Below are positions 16,039 through 24,245 of a stretch of DNA of 35,157 nucleotides, piece by piece (the stretch's first letter is position 1; every line of letters begins with the position of its first letter). Location of the stretch: contig CAIMEE010000093.1 in the NCBI GenBank assembly GCA_903839865.1, positions 1 to 35,157 of the forward strand. The letters run 5' to 3'. This DNA comes from Enhydrobacter aerosaccus (GTDB lineage: Bacteria; Pseudomonadota; Alphaproteobacteria; Reyranellales; Reyranellaceae). A program made the position numbers and the translations under genes. The notes beneath the pieces are model-generated. The model was given only the letters and a program-made list of their open reading frames with translations, was not told the origin of the DNA and searched no databases.

Positions 16039-17112
16039 TCAGTAACGGAAGGTGACGTTCACCGAGCCGTACTGATCCCAGCGATCGCGTTCGAAGAACT
16101 CCGGGCTGCGCAGCACCTGCGTGTAGCTGATGCGCACGCCACGGAAGAGAAAGGCGATGCCGGCACTGGCTTCGCCCACGAACGGGCGGTGCGTGACGCT
16201 CACGATGTTGCCGCCGGCGGTGTTGCCGTCGAGGACCAGGTTGCGCGCGACCGCCTCGCCGTTCAGGCCGACGAAGAAGTACCAGCCGAAGTCCTCGCCC
16301 ACGAAGCCTTCCGAGCCCGGCAGCGCCGGCCTCGCGCGCGGCGGCCCGAAGTCGCTGCGCAGGTCCTTGCCGATGCGCACGATGCCGCCTGCACTGGCGA
16401 AGGTCTCGAAGTTGCCGAGCGTGGCGCCCAGACGCGGGATGAAGTCGTATTCGAGCTTCGGACTGTCGAACAGGACATTGTGTCCCGTGCGCCAGCGGCG
16501 TTCGAAGGTGAGACCTATCGTGGGCTCGTTGTACAGCTGGTTGGCCCAGCCGTTCGCCTGGCTGACGCCGATCAACTTGTGAAAGTTGTTCTGCACGAAC
16601 TCGCCCCCGGCCGCCGGGCCCACGACGCCGAAGTCGAGCTGCAGCGTGTCCTGGCGAACCGGTTCGTCGCGGCCGGTTTTGGCGTCGTTGCGCTTGTAGG
16701 TCTGCTGCAGGGCGACGCTGGCATAGAGCCAGGCAGCGTAAGGCCGGTCGTTGAATATCGGCTGCGAGATATCCGTGTTCTGCGGCGTGTAGATGTTCTG
16801 GCCGACCGAAACGCCGACACGGCGGGTCACCGATGAAACCGCCGATTCGCCGAAGAAGGTCGGGATATTGGTCAGGGCCGCAATGCCCTCGGGCAGCGAC
16901 GGCAGCGCGGGGGACAGCCAGCCAAAGCGAAAACCATTGGTGTAGTCGCGGTCGGACTTGCCGAAGCGGTTGAAGACGTCGTTCTCGACCTGGAAGCTGA
17001 AGATGTTGCGCAATTCGTCGGGATCGGGCGTGTCGTCGGTGGGCACCCTCTGCGCCGCCGCGGAAACGACACTCGCCATCAGCGCGGCGGCCGCCAGAAT
17101 CAACAATCTCAT
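16039..17112 (-). CDS. LpxR-like outer-membrane lipid A deacylase (DUF2219)
   Basis: LpxR removes the 3'-acyloxyacyl chain of lipid A at the outer membrane. The protein has 357 residues with a signal peptide (MRLLILAAAALMASVVSAAAQ). The family core is visible: FSFQVENDVFN (38-48), DRDYTNGFRFGW (54-65), GP then NFHKLIG with H178, and GWANQLYNEP (188-197) holding the conserved Glu. It ends FRY, the aromatic end expected of a barrel handled by the BAM machinery. ATG at 17112 is chosen over an in-frame TTG because AAGGGG stands 8 nt upstream. It lies 50 nt after the MFS gene on the same strand. Confidence 0.85.
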   Translation of the reverse strand: MRLLILAAAALMASVVSAAAQRVPTDDTPDPDELRNIFSFQVENDVFNRFGKSDRDYTNGFRFGWLSPALPSLPEGIAALTNIPTFFGESAVSSVTRRVGVSVGQNIYTPQNTDISQPIFNDRPYAAWLYASVALQQTYKRNDAKTGRDEPVRQDTLQLDFGVVGPAAGGEFVQNNFHKLIGVSQANGWANQLYNEPTIGLTFERRWRTGHNVLFDSPKLEYDFIPRLGATLGNFETFASAGGIVRIGKDLRSDFGPPRARPALPGSEGFVGEDFGWYFFVGLNGEAVARNLVLDGNTAGGNIVSVTHRPFVGEASAGIAFLFRGVRISYTQVLRSPEFFERDRWDQYGSVNVTFRY

Positions 17113-17117
17113 GCACA

Positions 17118-17134
17118 AAACCCCTTAAGGGTTT
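17118..17134. promoter_or_regulatory. Palindrome over the LpxR-gene ribosome site
   Basis: AAACCC-CTTAA-GGGTTT, with the perfect core CCCTTAAGGG at 17122-17131. On the minus strand it contains the AAGGGG ribosome site of the LpxR-like gene, so folding could hide it; it could also end transcripts from the MFS gene. Confidence 0.35.
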
Positions 17135-17162
17135 CAAACGTCCCCGATCGCCGCAGGTTCCC

Positions 17163-18413
17163 TCAGCGCAGGTTCGCCGTCGCGCTTTTCGACCATAGCT
17201 GATCGCGCCAGCGCAGGACGATGGCCAGCGTCGCCGCAACGCCCACCAGACTGAAGATCGACCCGGTCACCGCAAAGCTGAAGTGCTCGACCATCGGGCC
17301 GGACAGCAGCAATCCCAGCGGTAGGCCGTAGACGGCCAGCATCCGCACGCCCATGACGCGACCGCGGAAGGCCGGATCGGCGGTACGCAGGAGGATGACC
17401 GCCATCGGCACCATGCAGAAGCTCTGCGCGAAGCCGATCACGAACAGCAGCGGCTGGCCGATCGCGGGAGTCGTGATCCAGGAGAAGACGAAGTTGAGCG
17501 AGAACCAGGCGATCGCGAAAGCGATCATGGTGCGCGCGGCGCGGATGCGGGCGCCGTTGGTGGAGAGCACGATCGACCCCGTCAGCGCGCCGCTGGCATA
17601 GATCGCGATCAGCCAGCCCAGCCCCGTCTGGTTCATGCCGTAGATGTCCTTGGCGACATAGGCCAGCAGCTGGCCCACGACCGGATAAGCAGCGAAGTTC
17701 ATGAGGAAGGCGAGCAGGGTCGCCGCGCGCACGTCGGGCGTCGACCAGACGTAGACGAAGCCCTCGCGCAACGCCGCGAACGGCGACATCGCCAGCCGGC
17801 CCTCGCCCAGCACGCGCACGCGCTTGAGGCCGACATTGAGCGTGAGCGCGAAGCTCACCAGATAGACCAGGAACACCGCGGCGTAGGCGAGACCGGCGCC
17901 GAGTGCCGCCACGAGGGCCGCACCGCTCAACGCGCCGACAACGCGGGCGGAATCGGCGGTGGTGCGCGACACGCTCATGGCGCGCATCAGCAGTTCGGTC
18001 GGCATGGTCTCGCCGACCAGCAGATTGCGCAGCGTGATGTCCGACGGCCGCACCAGCCCGATGATCGTCGCCAGCACGAACACCGCGACCGGCGTGGCGT
18101 TGTGGCTGGCGAACAGAACGGTGAGCACCAGGGCGGTCGCGATATAGGTGCCGCGCATCGCGCAGAGCAGGTTGCGGTTGCCGAAGCGGTCGCCTGCCAT
18201 GCCGTAGAACGGCGAGATCAGCGTGCCCAGGAACTGCAGCGAGCCGAAGATCGCCAGCGCCAGCACCGACTGGGTCGAGACCAGCACGAACCAGCCCAGG
18301 ATCACGCCTTCCATCTCGAAGGCCCAGGACGCCAGGAGATCGGCCGGCCACTGAAAGCGGAAGCTGCGCACGCCGAACGGCGCCAGCGCCGGTATCCGCG
18401 CGATCAAACTCAC
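17163..18413 (-). CDS. MFS transporter (MFS_3/EntS-like)
   Basis: A 416-residue inner-membrane protein with about twelve helices. The loop after helix 2 carries GMAGDRFGNRN, the MFS motif A position, and a similar GRVMGVR appears near residue 350. MFS_3 members include siderophore and drug exporters, but the cargo is not readable here. The start is GTG at 18413, preceded by GAGGAAA about 12 nt away. It is upstream of the LpxR-like gene and may share its transcript. The 211 bp between it and the divergent secreted-protein gene hold no other gene. Confidence 0.88.
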   Translation of the reverse strand: MSLIARIPALAPFGVRSFRFQWPADLLASWAFEMEGVILGWFVLVSTQSVLALAIFGSLQFLGTLISPFYGMAGDRFGNRNLLCAMRGTYIATALVLTVLFASHNATPVAVFVLATIIGLVRPSDITLRNLLVGETMPTELLMRAMSVSRTTADSARVVGALSGAALVAALGAGLAYAAVFLVYLVSFALTLNVGLKRVRVLGEGRLAMSPFAALREGFVYVWSTPDVRAATLLAFLMNFAAYPVVGQLLAYVAKDIYGMNQTGLGWLIAIYASGALTGSIVLSTNGARIRAARTMIAFAIAWFSLNFVFSWITTPAIGQPLLFVIGFAQSFCMVPMAVILLRTADPAFRGRVMGVRMLAVYGLPLGLLLSGPMVEHFSFAVTGSIFSLVGVAATLAIVLRWRDQLWSKSATANLR

Positions 18414-18624
18414 GTCTTGTTTGTTTCCTCTCCCCCTTTATGGGGGGCGAGGCAAGGTACGCGCTCGGCATCGCAGGTGCAACGAACCGCCCCACTGCCG
18501 CAACCTTCCCCACGACCTCGCGTTCATACCTCGCCATCCACCGCGATTTTGCCCTGCAGTGCGCTGCGCCGGGCCTGCGCGACTGCCCATTCCCCAATCT
18601 CAACCCGAATTTCAGGAGATCCTC

Positions 18625-19194
18625 ATGATGAACGCCAAACTGCTGGCCGCGATTTCGCTCGGCCTCGTCACTGCCGCCTGCGGCGCCCCCTACCAGCAGC
18701 GCCAGGTCGCGGCACCGTACGCCGAGCCCAGGGCCGCGACCGCTTCCGAGCGCAACTGCCTCGACTACGGCTTCACGCCGGGCAACATGGGTTATGACCG
18801 CTGCGTGCAGCGCGAGCAGGCGGCCCGCCAGGCCGGCCGCATGGACCGCAACTATGCCGAAGGACGGCTGGTCGATGACGCTCGCGGCGCCTGCTACGAC
18901 TACGGCCTCGAGCGTGGCACCCAGCGCTACGACAATTGCGTGACGCGCGAAGTCGATGCCCGCCGCTACCGCGAGCAGGGCGACGTCTACAGCCCGAGCC
19001 GGACGAGCACGACCTACACGACGTACTCGACCGCGCCGGCCTACACGCCTTCGCCGACCTATTATCCCGACCAGCAGCGCCCCGCCGTCGGCGTGGCGGT
19101 CTCCACCGACGAGTTCGGCTTCCGCTACGACGGCCAGGGCAACCGGGTCGATCGCAACGGCCGTATCATCGATCCGCACAGCACCACGCGCTGA
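18625..19194 (+). CDS. Secreted protein with duplicated Cys motif, function unknown
   Basis: A 189-residue exported protein. The N-terminus MMNAKLLAAISLGLVTAACG looks like a signal peptide; C19 could be a lipobox Cys, although Thr at -3 is atypical. Two copies of C-x-DYG-x3-G-x3-YD-x-CV-x-RE lie at residues 45-64 and 90-109, so equivalent residues are exactly 45 apart and each copy has Cys 15 residues apart. A Tyr/Thr/Pro-rich linker follows (about 122-150), then a C-terminal DEFGFRYDGQGNRVDRNGR block seen in small envelope proteins. CAGGAGAT precedes the start. I do not recognise a named family. Confidence 0.82.
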   Translation: MMNAKLLAAISLGLVTAACGAPYQQRQVAAPYAEPRAATASERNCLDYGFTPGNMGYDRCVQREQAARQAGRMDRNYAEGRLVDDARGACYDYGLERGTQRYDNCVTREVDARRYREQGDVYSPSRTSTTYTTYSTAPAYTPSPTYYPDQQRPAVGVAVSTDEFGFRYDGQGNRVDRNGRIIDPHSTTR

Positions 19195-19202
19195 GGCAAC
19201 GG

Positions 19203-19230
19203 GGCCGGGCCGCCTTGCGCGCGCCCGGCC
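19203..19230 (+). terminator. GC-rich hairpin after the secreted-protein gene
   Basis: GGCCGGGC (19203-19210) pairs with GCCCGGCC (19223-19230) around a 12-nt loop, 9 nt after the stop codon. A TCTCCC tail follows rather than a pure T-run, so the terminator is probable but not canonical. Confidence 0.55.
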
Positions 19231-19329
19231 TCTCCCGCTCGCGGCGACACACTCCGCATATACCCTGCGAATTGAAGGGATATCTGCCGCACCCCTTTCG
19301 TAATTGATGTGGTAAACCAACTCCCTATT

Positions 19330-19358
19330 CGCGACGTACACACCAAGTGCGCGACGTA
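19330..19358. promoter_or_regulatory. Direct repeat CGCGACGTA x2, 20-bp spacing
   Basis: CGCGACGTA occurs at 19330-19338 and again at 19350-19358, two helical turns apart, in the 285-bp gap before the radical SAM gene. The spacing suits a tandem regulator site, about 120 bp upstream of the start. The rest of the gap holds no gene that I can support. Confidence 0.35.
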
Positions 19359-19479
19359 AAGACCTAAGGGATTACTCGGACTTGCGTTGCGGGCCCACTC
19401 CGGGCAGGGTGCTAGGGATGCCGTCAAGCGGTCGACAGGGTCGGCCGATCCGCGGGTTTTGTATTGGAGAGAATCCGCG

Positions 19480-21288
19480 ATGCTCGCGGCAGCCAAAAAG
19501 ACCAAGTTTCAGCTCATCCTGATCAAGCCGACGCACTACGACGACGACGGCTATCCGATCACGTGGATGCGCTCGCATATTCCGTCGAACACGCTGGCCG
19601 CACTTTACGGGCTCGGCGCCGACAGCCAGCGCCGAGAAGTGCTGGGTCCCGACGTCGAGATCGTCATGCGCCCGATCGACGAGACCAATACGCGCGTGCG
19701 CCCCGACAAACTGATGGCGGAGATTCGTCGCACCGGCGGCAAGGCGCTCATCTGCCTCGTCGGCGTGCAGACCAACCAGTTTCCGCGCGCCGTCGACATC
19801 GCCCGCCCCTTCATCAAGGCGGGCTTCCCCGTTGCGCTGGGCGGCTTCCATATCTCCGGCTGCCTCTCGATGCTGCCGGTCACGCCGCCCGAGATCCAGG
19901 CGGCGATGGACATGGGCATCTCCATGTTCGCGGGCGAGGCGGAGGAAAACCGCTTCGACGAGGTGATGCGCGACGCCTTCAACGGCACCATGAAGCCGCT
20001 CTACAACTACATGGACAATCTGCCGAACCTCGAGGGCGAGCCCACGCCGTGGCTGCCGCCCAGCGCCGTGTCGCGCGTCGAAGGCGGCATGTCGAGCTTC
20101 GACCTCGGCCGCGGCTGCCCGTTCCAGTGCTCGTTCTGCACCATCATCAACGTGCAGGGCCGCAAGAGCCGCTTCCGCAATGCCGACGATCTCGAAGCCA
20201 TCGTGCGCGACAACCTGCGCCAGGGCATCACGTCGTTCTTCATCACCGACGACAACATGGCGCGCAACCGCCACTGGGAAGACTTCTTCGACCGCCTGAT
20301 CGAAATGCGCGAGAACGAAGGCATCGAGTGCCAGTTGATCATCCAGGTCGACACGCAGTGCCATCGCATCCCGAACTTCATCAACAAGGCGCGCTGGGCC
20401 GGCGTCTATCGCGTGTTCATAGGTCTCGAGAACGTCAATCCGGACAATCTGCTGGCGGCCAAGAAGCGCCAGAACAAGATCACCGAATACCGCAAGATGC
20501 TGCAGGCTTGGCACACGTCGGGCGCCTCCACGTGGGCGGGCTACATCCTCGGCTTCCCGGGCGACACGCGCGAATCGATCCTGCGCGACATGGAGATCAT
20601 CAAGAAGGAACTGCCGCTCGACATCCTCGAGTTGTTCATCCTGACGCCGCTGCCCGGTTCCGAGGATCACCAGAAGCTCTGGAAGCAGGGTGTCTGGATG
20701 GATCCCGATCTCAACAAGTACGATGTCCATCATCGTTGCGTGCATCACCCGAAGATGAGCGACGCCGAGTTCGACCAGGTCTACAAGGAAGCTTGGAAGG
20801 CCTACTACACGCCCGAGCACATCGAGACGGTGACGCGCCGCCACGGCGCCATCCCCGGCCGCAACCCGGGCGAGGTCGCGAAGTTCATGACCATGTTCAA
20901 GGTCGTGTTCGAGGCCGAGGGCATCCATCCGCTGGAAGGCGGCGCGGTGCGCCTGAAGTATCGCCGCGACCGCCGCCACGGCCTGCCGATCGTGCCGCCG
21001 GGCATATTCCACGTGAAGCTCGCCGCCGAGTTCTGGAAGAAGCTCTCGATCTACGGCCGCCTCGCCTGGCAGGGGTGGCGCATCGGCCAGATGGTCAAGA
21101 ACGACCCCAAGCGTCTCGAGTACACCGATCTCGCGCTCGAACCGGTGGTCGACGAGGACATGGACAAACTCTCGCTGTTCTCCGAGACGTCGGGCGGCGA
21201 TGCCGCCGTCAGCAAGCGTCGCAGCGAGGATCTCGCCCGCGCCAAGAACGCCGCTGCCCACAACCAGAGGCTGGCCGCCGCCGAATAA
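19480..21288 (+). CDS. Radical SAM enzyme with B12-binding-like N-terminal domain
   Basis: A 602-residue enzyme. Residues 1-180 look like a cobalamin-binding-type Rossmann domain (LICLVGVQTNQ, then VALGGFHISG at 118-127), but the DxHxxG motif that ligates cobalt is not visible. The radical SAM core has C213, C217 and C220 (CPFQCSFC) after DLGRG. A substrate region includes FFITDDNMARN and AGYILGFPGDTRESI, as in large HpnP/BchE-class proteins. The start at 19480 has GGAGAG upstream; an earlier ATG is poorly supported. The 602-residue length exceeds typical hopanoid methylases by about 80 residues. The reaction is unknown. Confidence 0.88.
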   Translation: MLAAAKKTKFQLILIKPTHYDDDGYPITWMRSHIPSNTLAALYGLGADSQRREVLGPDVEIVMRPIDETNTRVRPDKLMAEIRRTGGKALICLVGVQTNQFPRAVDIARPFIKAGFPVALGGFHISGCLSMLPVTPPEIQAAMDMGISMFAGEAEENRFDEVMRDAFNGTMKPLYNYMDNLPNLEGEPTPWLPPSAVSRVEGGMSSFDLGRGCPFQCSFCTIINVQGRKSRFRNADDLEAIVRDNLRQGITSFFITDDNMARNRHWEDFFDRLIEMRENEGIECQLIIQVDTQCHRIPNFINKARWAGVYRVFIGLENVNPDNLLAAKKRQNKITEYRKMLQAWHTSGASTWAGYILGFPGDTRESILRDMEIIKKELPLDILELFILTPLPGSEDHQKLWKQGVWMDPDLNKYDVHHRCVHHPKMSDAEFDQVYKEAWKAYYTPEHIETVTRRHGAIPGRNPGEVAKFMTMFKVVFEAEGIHPLEGGAVRLKYRRDRRHGLPIVPPGIFHVKLAAEFWKKLSIYGRLAWQGWRIGQMVKNDPKRLEYTDLALEPVVDEDMDKLSLFSETSGGDAAVSKRRSEDLARAKNAAAHNQRLAAAE

Positions 21289-21324
21289 TCGGCGGCAGCG
21301 TCTTCTCCTGGCGTGGAGGTCGTT

Positions 21325-21425
21325 GTCGTCCTGAGCCGCAGGCGAAGGACCTAGCGCCCACCACGCACGACTTCGGTCCGTGCCCGATCGTTCCGTGAAG
21401 TCCTTCGCCTACGGCTCAGGACGAC
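21325..21425. repeat. Palindromic REP-like element, 26-bp arms
   Basis: The left arm (21325-21350) begins GTCGTCCTGAGCCGC and the right arm (21400-21425) ends CGGCTCAGGACGAC; they are reverse complements except for one base. The 49-bp centre holds a smaller stem around 21367-21384. It lies between the convergent radical SAM and dioxygenase genes, so it could end both transcripts. The arm sequence has the look of a dispersed intergenic repeat of related genomes. Confidence 0.75.
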
Positions 21426-21430
21426 AGAAA

Positions 21431-22306
21431 TCAGTGAACGGTCGGCTTCACCTGGTCGAGGCCGTCGGCGACGGTTGCGGAGATCGTGGTGCGGACCATC
21501 GAACGCTCCTTCGCATAGTCCCACGGCCGGCCGCGATGGAGCATCGCGCGATTGTCCCACATCACGACATCGCCCTGCCGCCACTTGTGGACATGGACGT
21601 ATTCGCGCTTCGTCGTCTCGTCCATCAGCTCGGCCAGCAGCTGGCGCGCATTGCGATCGTCCATGCCGTCGATCGCATAGGCGTGGCTGGCGATATAGAG
21701 CGCGCGGCGCTTGTTGGTCGGGTTCAGCCAGTTCATGCGCCAGCGCACCGGCGGCAGCGCCTTGCGCTCCGCGGCATTGGCGAGATCGGGATGGATCTGG
21801 TCGCGGCTGTTGGCATAGGAGTGCGTCGCTACCGCATCGGTGAGCCTAGCCTGCAGGTCGGACGGCAGACGCTCCCACGCAAGGCGCGTGGAGGTGAACT
21901 CTGTATCGCCGTCGGCGCCCGGCAGCACGCGCGCGGTCAGCACCGAGGCAAGCGCCGGCGTCTTCTTGAACGAGGAGTCGGTGTGCCACAGCGCATTGGC
22001 CTGCGCGATGAGCACCTGGCGATCGGTCGGCGGCACGACGTGGCCGTCGGGGCCGAGATTGGTGAGGCGCGAATAGAAGCTGTTCTCTCCCAGGGACGCC
22101 GCCTTGGTGAGCTCGAGCGGGCCGAAGGCCCGGCTGAAGGCCACCTGGATGTCGTCGGCAATCGGCTGTTCGCGGAACAGCAGCAGAGAATGTTCCTCGA
22201 AGGCGCCACGCACGGCCTTGTAGGCATCGGCATCGATGGCGACGTCGAGGATGCTCACGCCGCGGACTTCGACGCCGAATCCCGGTCCCAAGGGCACCAG
22301 TTCCAT
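21431..22306 (-). CDS. TauD/TfdA-family Fe(II)/2-oxoglutarate dioxygenase
   Basis: A 291-residue non-heme iron dioxygenase. The iron ligands are H108 and D110 (WHTDSSF) and H257 (NRAMLHRGRPWD), and the 2-oxoglutarate-binding Arg is R268 or R272 in the RSMVRTT segment. The family hydroxylates taurine, 2,4-D, alkyl sulfates and other substrates; nothing here picks one. Genes for sulfonate ABC transport lie far off at 4-7 kb. A ribosome site AGGAGGAA is present. It is divergent from the NAD kinase gene. Confidence 0.92.
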   Translation of the reverse strand: MELVPLGPGFGVEVRGVSILDVAIDADAYKAVRGAFEEHSLLLFREQPIADDIQVAFSRAFGPLELTKAASLGENSFYSRLTNLGPDGHVVPPTDRQVLIAQANALWHTDSSFKKTPALASVLTARVLPGADGDTEFTSTRLAWERLPSDLQARLTDAVATHSYANSRDQIHPDLANAAERKALPPVRWRMNWLNPTNKRRALYIASHAYAIDGMDDRNARQLLAELMDETTKREYVHVHKWRQGDVVMWDNRAMLHRGRPWDYAKERSMVRTTISATVADGLDQVKPTVH

Positions 22307-22380
22307 GACGTTCCTCCTGTAGGTCTTCTTTCACAGATTTTACCGCACGGCGGCCCGGACCGGCTATAGTGGGTTTCTCC

Positions 22381-23160
22381 ATGCCCCCCTCCTCTTTCGC
22401 TCCGCGTCTTGCCTTCGTGGCGGCCGCCACGCCTGCCGCCCGGGACGCCCGCAAGGTCCTGGAGAAGCGCTATGGCGCCGTGCAGCCGGCCGAGGCTGAC
22501 ATCATCGTGGCCTTGGGCGGCGACGGGCTGATGTTGCAGGTCCTGCACCGCCACATGAACCGTCGCATTCCGATTTTCGGCATGAACCTCGGCACCGTGG
22601 GCTTCCTGCTGAACACCTATCGCCCAGGTGGCCTGCCGGCCCGCCTTCAGGAGGCCCGCCGGGTGACGCTCAATCCCTTGCGCATGATCGCGCGCACGAC
22701 GCGTGGCTCGACCAAGGAATTGATCGCCATCAACGAGGTCTCGCTGTTCCGGTCGAGCCGCCAGACCGCGCGCATCAGCGTCTCGGTCGACGGCAAGGAA
22801 CGCCTGCCGGAGCTTCACTGCGACGGCGTCATGGTCGCCACGCCGGCGGGCTCGACCGCCTACAACCTCTCTGTCCATGGCCCGATCATTCCGCTCGGCA
22901 CGGGCCTGCTCGCCCTGACACCGATCAGCGCCTTCCGTCCACGGCGCTGGCGCGGCGCGCTGCTGCCGCGCCACGCCGAGGTCGAGTTCACAGTGCTCGA
23001 CCCGCGCAAGCGCCCGGTCGCCGCCGCCGCCGACTCAGACGATGTCGCCAACGTCGATACCGTGAAGGTGACCGAGGCGAACGACATTGAGCTCACGTTG
23101 CTGTTCGACCCGGAGCACGACCTCGAGGAGCGCATCCTCAAGGAACAGTTCAATCCTTGA
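22381..23160 (+). CDS. nadK: NAD kinase
   Basis: Phosphorylates NAD to NADP with ATP in the cytosol. The 259-residue protein has GGDG at 46-49, the [11 protein letters not shown] substrate segment, the INEV motif near residue 115 and the [12 protein letters not shown] motif near 158-169. ATG at 22381 is chosen; a GTG four codons upstream is also possible. A TATAGT -10-like box at 22365-22370 would place the transcript start at or just before the ATG, so the mRNA may be nearly leaderless. Essential housekeeping gene. Confidence 0.94.
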   Translation: MPPSSFAPRLAFVAAATPAARDARKVLEKRYGAVQPAEADIIVALGGDGLMLQVLHRHMNRRIPIFGMNLGTVGFLLNTYRPGGLPARLQEARRVTLNPLRMIARTTRGSTKELIAINEVSLFRSSRQTARISVSVDGKERLPELHCDGVMVATPAGSTAYNLSVHGPIIPLGTGLLALTPISAFRPRRWRGALLPRHAEVEFTVLDPRKRPVAAAADSDDVANVDTVKVTEANDIELTLLFDPEHDLEERILKEQFNP

Positions 23161-23295
23161 CTTTTGATTGCGGTAAACGCAATATCAGGTCGCGGGGACC
23201 CGGAGCCCGTGGCCAAGGCCAGAAGCGCGGGGATCATGGGAGACGCCGGACGGTGGGCCGGATCAAGCACGGTGCGATCTCGCCCGCTATATTCT

Positions 23296-23326
23296 CGCTA
23301 TTTTAGCGGTTACTTTTAGTAACCGC
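23296..23326. terminator. Overlapping alternative hairpins
   Basis: CGCTA-TTT-TAGCG (23296-23308) shares bases with GCGGTTAC-TTTTA-GTAACCGC (23306-23326), a perfect 8-bp stem. Only one can form at a time. Position after nadK suggests transcript end or attenuation; no T-tract follows. Confidence 0.45.
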
Positions 23327-23354
23327 CTCGGCAGCGCTCAGGCTCATGTCTGTT

Positions 23355-23410
23355 GGACCGGGAGCCTCCGGATCGCTCATCAATCCGAGCGAGCCGGAGG
23401 CTCGCGGTCC
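23355..23410. terminator. Large compound hairpin before the SDR gene 3' end
   Basis: GGACCG/CGGTCC (outer), GAGCCTCCGG/CCGGAGGCTC (10 bp, middle) and CGCTC/GAGCG (inner) stack into one long stem, 23355-23410, with an 8-base loop. It stands 6 bp past the SDR stop. It may be a bidirectional terminator or a dispersed palindromic repeat. Confidence 0.6.
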
Positions 23411-23416
23411 GGAAGA

Positions 23417-24232
23417 TCAAGCCCTCGTCGTGATACCACCGTCGACGACCAGCAGGTGGCCGTTCACGTAGGACGCTTCATCCGACGCCAAGAACAGCGC
23501 GGCGTTGGCGGTGTCCCAGCCGGTGCCCATCTTGCCTGTCGGCGAGGCCTTGTGACGGATGGCGATCATCTTGTCGTAGGCCTGGTTATGGTCGGTCTCG
23601 CCCTTGGCGTACTGCTCGGCGAGGAAGTCGATCATCGGCGTGTGCATCAGGCCCGGCAGGATGGCGTTGCAGCGAATGCCCTTCTCCGCGTACTGCGAGG
23701 CGATCGCCATGGTGAGCGAGTTCACCGCGCCCTTGCTCGCGTTGTAGGCGAGATAGGTCACGCCCTTAGGCGAGCGGATCGAGGCGATCGAGCTCACGTT
23801 CACGATCGCGCCCTTGCCCTGCTTCTCCATGATCGGCAGCACGTGCTTGGCGGTGAGAAAGAAGCTCTTCACATTGACGTCGAAGACGAGGTGCCACTCG
23901 TCCTCGGAAAGTTCGACTGGACCGCCGGTCGAGCCGATACCGACGTTGTTGTCGAGGATGTCGATGCGTCCCCACTTGGCCATGCAGGCGTCGACCATGG
24001 CCTTGACCTGTGCCGTGTTGGACGCGTCGCACTCGAAAGCGGCTGCCTCGCCGCCCTCTTTCGCGATCAGCCCGACGGTCTCTTCGGCGGCAGCACGCTT
24101 GCGGTCGACGCAGAACACCTTGGCGCCCTCGCGCGCGAAGGTAACGGCGGTGCACTTGCCGTTGCCCCAGCCCGGGCCGCTCGACCCGGCACCCACCACG
24201 ATTGCTACCCGATCCTTCAGCCTTCCCGTCAT
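23417..24232 (-). CDS. Short-chain dehydrogenase/reductase
   Basis: A 271-residue classical SDR. The nucleotide-binding region is VVGAGSSGPGWGNG (12-25), expanded and unusual compared with TGxxxGxG. Other landmarks are CDAS near 68, NNVGIG (95-100) in place of NNAG, S147/S148, and the catalytic Y163 and K167 (YNASK). The C-terminal VNGHLLVVDGG is typical. It follows the CobW-family gene by 13 nt and should be in the same transcript as that gene and the amidohydrolase. NAD(P) preference and substrate are unknown. Confidence 0.92.
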   Translation of the reverse strand: MTGRLKDRVAIVVGAGSSGPGWGNGKCTAVTFAREGAKVFCVDRKRAAAEETVGLIAKEGGEAAAFECDASNTAQVKAMVDACMAKWGRIDILDNNVGIGSTGGPVELSEDEWHLVFDVNVKSFFLTAKHVLPIMEKQGKGAIVNVSSIASIRSPKGVTYLAYNASKGAVNSLTMAIASQYAEKGIRCNAILPGLMHTPMIDFLAEQYAKGETDHNQAYDKMIAIRHKASPTGKMGTGWDTANAALFLASDEASYVNGHLLVVDGGITTRA

Positions 24233-24245
24233 TGGTTCTCTCCCT

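Larger units (their letters stand above)
23161..23416. other. Structured intergenic region between nadK and SDR gene
   Basis: A 256-bp gap between convergent genes. It holds an AT-rich pair of overlapping hairpins near 23296-23326 and a large compound hairpin at 23355-23410, both listed separately. No gene seen. Confidence 0.6.

Noticed and set aside
17134..19341. Minus-strand open frame of about 735 codons
   Set aside because: It overlaps the MFS gene in another frame and the secreted-protein gene in antisense, with Arg/Ala-rich low-complexity sequence.
19372..21261. Minus-strand open frame opposite the radical SAM gene
   Set aside because: It mirrors the whole radical SAM gene; the plus strand has the CxxxCxxC motif and conserved domains.
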